A DNA stretch of 64,000 bases, taken from Microbispora sp. H11081. GTDB lineage: Bacteria; Actinomycetota; Actinomycetes; Streptosporangiales; Streptosporangiaceae. The first letter of the stretch is position 1, and each line of letters opens with the position of its first letter. The DNA is taken from assembly GCF_012999535.1 (NCBI RefSeq), contig NZ_JABBWV010000005.1, positions 310,001 to 374,000 of the forward strand, in the 5' to 3' direction. The position numbers and the translations under genes were made by a program. The notes under the pieces are model-generated. The model saw only the letters and a list, made by a program, of their open reading frames with translations, made no database searches and had not been told where the DNA came from. This document shows positions 60,236 to 64,000 of the stretch, one piece after another.

Positions 60236-60499
60236 CTTCGAAGAGCCCCTTTCGGTCGGGAAACGGCACTGCTCGCCGCAAGACAACCGGCACCGCTACT
60301 GCTCTGGTCGAGGGGCCGAGGGGCAGTGTCGTCGAGACCGCATCCTGTCAGGGAAGCGCGGCCGGGCGGCGGCGCGACGACGACCCTCAAGCGAAACTCC
60401 TGCCGGCTCTCGGTGAACGGAGGTTCGAGAGTAGGCCGAGAGGTGGGCGGACCTGCGAGTCAGCTACGCTATGCCCGATTCCTCCTCAAAGCAGGCTAT

Positions 60500-61099
60500 G
60501 TGTCCCCCCATGTCTCTGCCCGAGAAAAATCCGCGCCTCCTGACGGCGCGGTCTTCGTCGACCACAGCGGTCGGCGGAGGAGATGGTTCACGGTGGGCGC
60601 GGCCGTGGTGAGCACGCTCGCCCTCGCGATGACGGCGACGCTTGTGGGCGCGGTGCTCACGGACACGCCGCTGTCGGACGACGGCTGGCCCGGATGGCCT
60701 GCAGGCCGGTCCGGCGCGATCCTCGACGACACCGCTTCCGGTGGCGAACCGGCCAAGCGCGAGCGGTCCTCCGCTCCGTCCATGACCCCGCCGGCCCCGT
60801 CCCGGTCCGCGTCCCGGCGGGAGCCCGGCCCTCGCACGCCTGCCGCGCCTTCCCGTACGCGCCAGATGAGCCGGTCAGCGTCTCCCACCACCTCGTCCGC
60901 GCGGCCGTCGCGCACGTCCGAGCCGCCGGAGACGGCGCCGGCGACCGGGCACGAGACGGAGACGGTGGAGCCGGAGCTCGGCACGATCCGCGACATCATG
61001 CCGCCCCGCGAGCCCGAGGTGACCGCGATTCCTGAGCCCGAACCCACCCTTCAACCGCCGCCGGCTCCGGTCGCCAGCGCCTCCGGAGCACCGGCGTGA
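60500..61099 (+). CDS. Membrane-anchored Pro/Ser-rich protein, partner of the deacetylase-glycosyltransferase
   Basis: A 199-residue protein: RRRRWFTVGAAVVSTLALAM starts a single membrane helix near residue 25-50, followed by about 140 residues rich in Pro, Ser, Glu and Arg, probably extracytoplasmic and disordered. The start is uncertain; GTG 60500 is proposed, and an open frame continues to 60326. The stop overlaps the next gene's GTG by 4 bp, so they are coupled. A scaffold role in exopolysaccharide synthesis is inference. The stretch 60250-60499 holds nothing else recognised. Confidence 0.65.
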   Translation: MSPHVSAREKSAPPDGAVFVDHSGRRRRWFTVGAAVVSTLALAMTATLVGAVLTDTPLSDDGWPGWPAGRSGAILDDTASGGEPAKRERSSAPSMTPPAPSRSASRREPGPRTPAAPSRTRQMSRSASPTTSSARPSRTSEPPETAPATGHETETVEPELGTIRDIMPPREPEVTAIPEPEPTLQPPPAPVASASGAPA

Positions 61100-63282
61100 C
61101 CTCCGCCCGGCGCCGCCGCCGTCCCCGCGCCGGCACGATCCCCGAGCCCGTGCGGGCAGGTGACGCCGGTCATGGGGTGAAGAGGCGGGCGCACCGGCGG
61201 GGCGGCGAGCCCTCGGGTCACTGGCTGATGCTGCTCACCGGGATGGCGCTGGTGGGATGCGCGCTGGTGCTCGACGGCTTCGTCAAGAACGTCTCCGGCG
61301 AGACGGGGCCCGCGCCCGTCGGCGGCGACTCGGTGGCCTGGCTGGAGCCGCTGCGCCGGGGCGGCCCGGTGCTCAACCTGACCGGCGACGAGCCGTCCAG
61401 CGCCCGGCTGAAGGCCCGCACGGTGGCGCTGACGTTCGACGACGGGCCCGATCCCGTGTGGACGCCGCGCCTGCTCGACGTGCTGAAGGCGCGGGGGGCC
61501 AAGGCGACGTTCTTCGCGGTCGGCTCGCGGATCGCCGCCCATCCTGAGCTGACCCGCCGGATCGTCGCCGAGGGTCACGAACTCGGCAACCACACCTACA
61601 CCCACCCCGACCTGGCCACCATCCCCGCCTGGCGGGTCAAGCTGGAGCTGAATCTCACACAGAAGGCGCTGGCCGGAGCCACGGGCCTGCAGACGACGCT
61701 GGCCCGCCCCCCGTACTCCTCAACCCCGGGCACCATCACCGTCAGGCAGTGGGACAGCCTCGAGACGCTCGGCCGCGAGGGCTACCTGGTCGCGCTGACC
61801 GACCTCGACACCCGGGACTGGCTCAGGCCGGGCACGTCCCACATCGTCAGCGCCGCGCGCCCGTCCGGAGGGCGCGGCGCGGTGGTGATGCTGCACGACT
61901 CCGGCGGCGACCGCACCCAGACGGTCGAGGCCGTCGGCCGGCTGCTCGGCGAGCTGGACCGGGCCGGCTACCGCGCCGAGACGCTGACGTCCGCGCTCGG
62001 CATGCCGTCGGCCCACCGCCCGGCCGGGCAGACGGCGCGGATCGCCGGCACCGCGCTCGGCCTGGCGCAGCGCGGGGCCGAGGCGTTCACGACCGCGCTG
62101 TGGTGGGTGCTGTTCGTCACCGGGGCCCTGACGCTGGCCCGGCTGGCGCTCCTGGTGGTGCTGGCCCGGGTGCACGCCCGCCGCTCGCGCGACCCGGAAC
62201 GGGCCGGAGGCTGGGACCGCCCGCCGGGGGTGAGCGTGATCGTGCCCGCGTACAACGAGGAGGCGGGGATCGCGGCGACCGTGCGCTCGCTCGTGGCGAC
62301 CACGTACCCCGGCCCGGTGGAGGTGCTGGTGGTGGACGACGGCTCCACCGACCGCACCGCCGAGGCCGTCGCCGCGGCCCGGCTGCCGGGCGTACGGGTG
62401 ATCAGGCAGCCGAACGGCGGCAAGGCGGTCGCGCTCAACACCGGCATCCGGCACGCGCGCCACGACATCCTCGTCATGGTCGACGGCGACACGGTGTTCG
62501 AGCCCGACACGATCGGGCATCTGGTGCGCGGGCTCGCCGACCCTCGCGTGGGGGCGGTGAGCGGCAACACCAAGGTCGGCAACCGGCGCGGGCTCATCGG
62601 TCGCTGGCAGCACGTCGAGTACGTGATCGGCTTCAACCTGGACCGGCGGGCGTTCGAGCTGCTCGACTGCATGCCGACGGTGCCGGGGGCGATCGGCGCG
62701 TTCAGGCGCGAAGCGCTGGCCGCGGTCGGCGGGGTGAGCACCGACACGCTGGCCGAGGACACAGACCTGACGATGGCGCTTTGCCGGGCGGGCTGGCGGA
62801 TGGTGTACGAGGAACGGGCGATCGCCTGGACGGAGGCGCCCGCGTCGCTGCGTCAGCTCTGGCGGCAACGCTACCGCTGGTGCTACGGCACGATGCAGGC
62901 GATGTGGAAGCACCGCCGCGCCCTGGCCGAGCCGAGGCCGTTCGGCCGCCGCTGCCTGGGTTACCTGGCGCTGTTCCACGTGCTGCTGCCGCTGCTGGCG
63001 CCGGTGGTCGACCTGATGGCCGTCTACCACGTGGCCGTCGGCGACCCGCTGCCCGCGGTGGCGGTGTGGGCCGGGTTCGTCGTGATGCAGGCCGCCGCCG
63101 GCTGGTACGCGCTGCGCCTGGACGGGGAGCGGGTGTCGGCGCTGTGGGCGCTGCCGCTGCAGCAGGTGGTCTACCGGCAGCTCATCTATCTGGTGGTGTT
63201 CCAATCGATGGCGACCGCGCTGCTGGGGGTGCGGCTGCGCTGGCACACGGTGCGTCGGCAGGGCACTTTCGCGGCACCGTGA
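61096..63282 (+). CDS. Bifunctional polysaccharide deacetylase (NodB) / family 2 glycosyltransferase
   Basis: A 728-residue fusion. A membrane helix near 40-60 precedes a NodB domain (about 110-310): VALTFDDGPDPVWTPRLLDV, GNHTYTHPDL with the metal His pair, RPPYSS and VVMLHDSGG. After another helix comes a GT2 domain (about 375-620): VSVIVPAYNEEAGIAATVRS, VVDDGSTDRT, DGDTVFEPD, EDTDLTMALCRAGW and QRYRWCYGT. Several C-terminal helices follow. The layout suits synthesis, export and de-N-acetylation of a beta-linked GlcNAc polymer (PgaB plus PgaC in one chain). Confidence 0.93.
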   Translation: MTSARRRRRPRAGTIPEPVRAGDAGHGVKRRAHRRGGEPSGHWLMLLTGMALVGCALVLDGFVKNVSGETGPAPVGGDSVAWLEPLRRGGPVLNLTGDEPSSARLKARTVALTFDDGPDPVWTPRLLDVLKARGAKATFFAVGSRIAAHPELTRRIVAEGHELGNHTYTHPDLATIPAWRVKLELNLTQKALAGATGLQTTLARPPYSSTPGTITVRQWDSLETLGREGYLVALTDLDTRDWLRPGTSHIVSAARPSGGRGAVVMLHDSGGDRTQTVEAVGRLLGELDRAGYRAETLTSALGMPSAHRPAGQTARIAGTALGLAQRGAEAFTTALWWVLFVTGALTLARLALLVVLARVHARRSRDPERAGGWDRPPGVSVIVPAYNEEAGIAATVRSLVATTYPGPVEVLVVDDGSTDRTAEAVAAARLPGVRVIRQPNGGKAVALNTGIRHARHDILVMVDGDTVFEPDTIGHLVRGLADPRVGAVSGNTKVGNRRGLIGRWQHVEYVIGFNLDRRAFELLDCMPTVPGAIGAFRREALAAVGGVSTDTLAEDTDLTMALCRAGWRMVYEERAIAWTEAPASLRQLWRQRYRWCYGTMQAMWKHRRALAEPRPFGRRCLGYLALFHVLLPLLAPVVDLMAVYHVAVGDPLPAVAVWAGFVVMQAAAGWYALRLDGERVSALWALPLQQVVYRQLIYLVVFQSMATALLGVRLRWHTVRRQGTFAAP

Positions 63283-63396
63283 GGGCGCGGCGAGAGCCCG
63301 GATCGCCTTCGAGCATGACGAGTGGCGTGTCGGCGCCATCCAGCTACTGGAGGGCACCGCCCAGGTCGGGGCCGTTGCCCCTGGTGATAAGGCCGA

Positions 63397-63440
63397 TTTG
63401 CAAGCAGGAAGTCAGGGGTCCGATCCCTTGGCTCCGTCCA
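63397..63440. repeat. Third, degenerate att copy
   Basis: tttgcaagcaggaagtcagg is identical to the att core; the rest has several changes, including one missing base. The preceding 50 bp (from about 63350) also match the sequence before 57023 (ccaggtcg-ggccgttg-ccctggtgat-aggccga), which is element-derived. It therefore marks the right end of the second element. Confidence 0.85.
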
Positions 63441-63445
63441 TTCAA

Positions 63446-63480
63446 AAGCCCAGGACAGGGACCCTTTCTCTGCTGGGCTT
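63446..63480. terminator. Hairpin after the third att copy
   Basis: aagcccag (63446-63453) and ctgggctt (63473-63480) are complementary, with an inner aggg/ccct pair. It takes the same position after att as the two other hairpins. Confidence 0.55.
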
Positions 63481-63509
63481 GATGCGATCCCGGCAGGCGA
63501 AAGCACGTC

Positions 63510-63932
63510 TCAAGAGGGGTCCCACCGCGGTCGACTGACCGAAACCACTGTGAGCAGATGATCCAGGCCCTTGAAGTCCTTGGGGTTGCAAGTGTAGAGC
63601 GGCAGTTGGTTGGCGATCGCCACGCAAGCGATCATCACATCTGCTGTGCGGGGACGCGGGTTGCGGCCCGAGGCGATGACGGCGGTCCAGATTTGGCCGT
63701 ACTCACGGGCGGCGGCTTCGTCGAAGGGAAGAGGGTCGAACTCAGCCTCGGCGGCCTGAAGGATCTTCATCCGCTGAGCGAGTTCCTGCGGTCCGGACGC
63801 CACGAGTACGCCGACCGACAACTCTGCCGTTGTGATGGCGCTGATCGCCATTTCGTCGGGCAGTTCGTCCGGGTCGATCCCAGCGCGCAGGATGAGGATG
63901 TCGGTGTCGAGCAGCCCTTGCGTGAGGGTCAT
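63510..63932 (-). CDS. vapC: PIN-domain toxin (VapC family)
   Basis: A 140-residue PIN ribonuclease with the acidic residues in place: LLDTDILI, ISAITTAELSVGVL, RTADVMIACVAI and LYTCNPKDFKGL. It should cleave tRNA or mRNA when free of antitoxin. The ATG overlaps the antitoxin stop by 4 bp (ATGA), the usual vapBC coupling. It lies just outside the third att copy. Confidence 0.92.
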   Translation of the reverse strand: MTLTQGLLDTDILILRAGIDPDELPDEMAISAITTAELSVGVLVASGPQELAQRMKILQAAEAEFDPLPFDEAAAREYGQIWTAVIASGRNPRPRTADVMIACVAIANQLPLYTCNPKDFKGLDHLLTVVSVSRPRWDPS

Positions 63933-64000
63933 TGCCCGCCCTCGCTGAACTCGCCTCTGCCGTACGCGCGATCGTAGGGGTCGTAGAGGTCGTCGTTGAC
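63929..64000 (-). CDS. vapB: VapB-type antitoxin, C-terminal end only
   Basis: Only the last 23 residues are in the window (VNDDLYDPYDRAYGRGEFSE then GGQ). The position directly before and overlapping the PIN gene, and the acidic/aromatic tail, indicate the cognate antitoxin whose C-terminus wraps the toxin. The DNA-binding N-terminus lies beyond the right edge. Confidence 0.75.
   Translation of the reverse strand, partial: VNDDLYDPYDRAYGRGEFSEGGQ

Larger units (their letters stand above)
58754..60249 (+). mobile_element. ISL3-family insertion sequence, degenerate
   Basis: About 1.5 kb bounded by 30-bp terminal inverted repeats at 58754-58783 (ggggctcatcgaacttgatc...) and 60220-60249, matching at about 26 of 30 positions. 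It carries one broken transposase. No target-site duplication is visible at the junctions, so flanks may have been rearranged. Confidence 0.85.

Noticed and set aside
58746..60257. Target-site duplication flanking the ISL3 element
   Set aside because: The 8 bp on the left (ctcctata) and right (tttcggtc) do not match.

Overview
This window comes from a high-GC filamentous actinobacterium, most likely of the Streptosporangiales (for example Nonomuraea or Streptosporangium relatives). The basis is the very GC-rich codon use, IdeR/DmdR-type iron boxes, SARP and DUF397/XRE regulators, a DLW-39 peptide, and a pSAM2-type integrated element. The genus is an inference.

Region by region: (1) 1-10.3 kb is a desferrioxamine-type siderophore locus. 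It holds a penicillin-acylase-like gene (cut by the window edge), a three-gene FecCD-type ferric-siderophore importer, a divergent binding lipoprotein, and the complete desABCD operon, with an iron box in each of the two promoters. (2) 10.3-26.2 kb holds a small Cys-rich DUF1540 protein and then a RiPP-like gene cluster built around a 41-residue acidic peptide (15642-15767) and a radical SAM/SPASM-like enzyme. The cluster also contains an S9A prolyl oligopeptidase, an S8 protease, a glycosyltransferase, a P450, an MFS exporter, an ATP-grasp ligase, a SARP regulator and a cyclase/ATPase regulator. A near-perfect 20-bp-arm inverted repeat separates its two divergent arms. (3) 26.6-42.3 kb is mostly chromosomal housekeeping and stress genes: two CrcB-type fluoride channels with a DUF190 protein, an OhrR-like regulator and hydrolase with a visible operator, a copper operon with a CsoR-like operator, an antiporter, a multi-Nudix protein, an aldo-keto reductase, STAS/HATPase regulators, a DLW-39 peptide, a HAD protein and tRNA-Ala(UGC).

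(4) 42.2-57.1 kb is an actinomycete integrative and conjugative element (AICE) inserted at the 3' end of tRNA-Ala. It has 44-bp direct repeats at both ends and carries int, xis, a frameshifted rep, an FtsK/TraB-type translocase, a Pra-like activator, iterons and a repeated GTCTAGGG operator motif. Its cargo is a lower-GC, tightly overlapping three-gene operon: a UvrD-like helicase, a DarT-like DNA ADP-ribosyltransferase and an ARH/DraG-type ADP-ribosylglycohydrolase. I consider this the best candidate for an undescribed defence or toxin-antitoxin system in the window. (5) 57.1-63.5 kb looks like a second, decayed element in tandem. It has a C-terminal integrase remnant just inside the shared att site, a frameshifted membrane gene, a dead ISL3-type insertion sequence, and a polysaccharide deacetylase-glycosyltransferase fusion with a membrane partner. 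It ends in a third, degenerate att copy. A VapBC-type toxin-antitoxin pair follows at the window end.

All calls rest on reading the translated sequence and on remembered family motifs; no database search was run.
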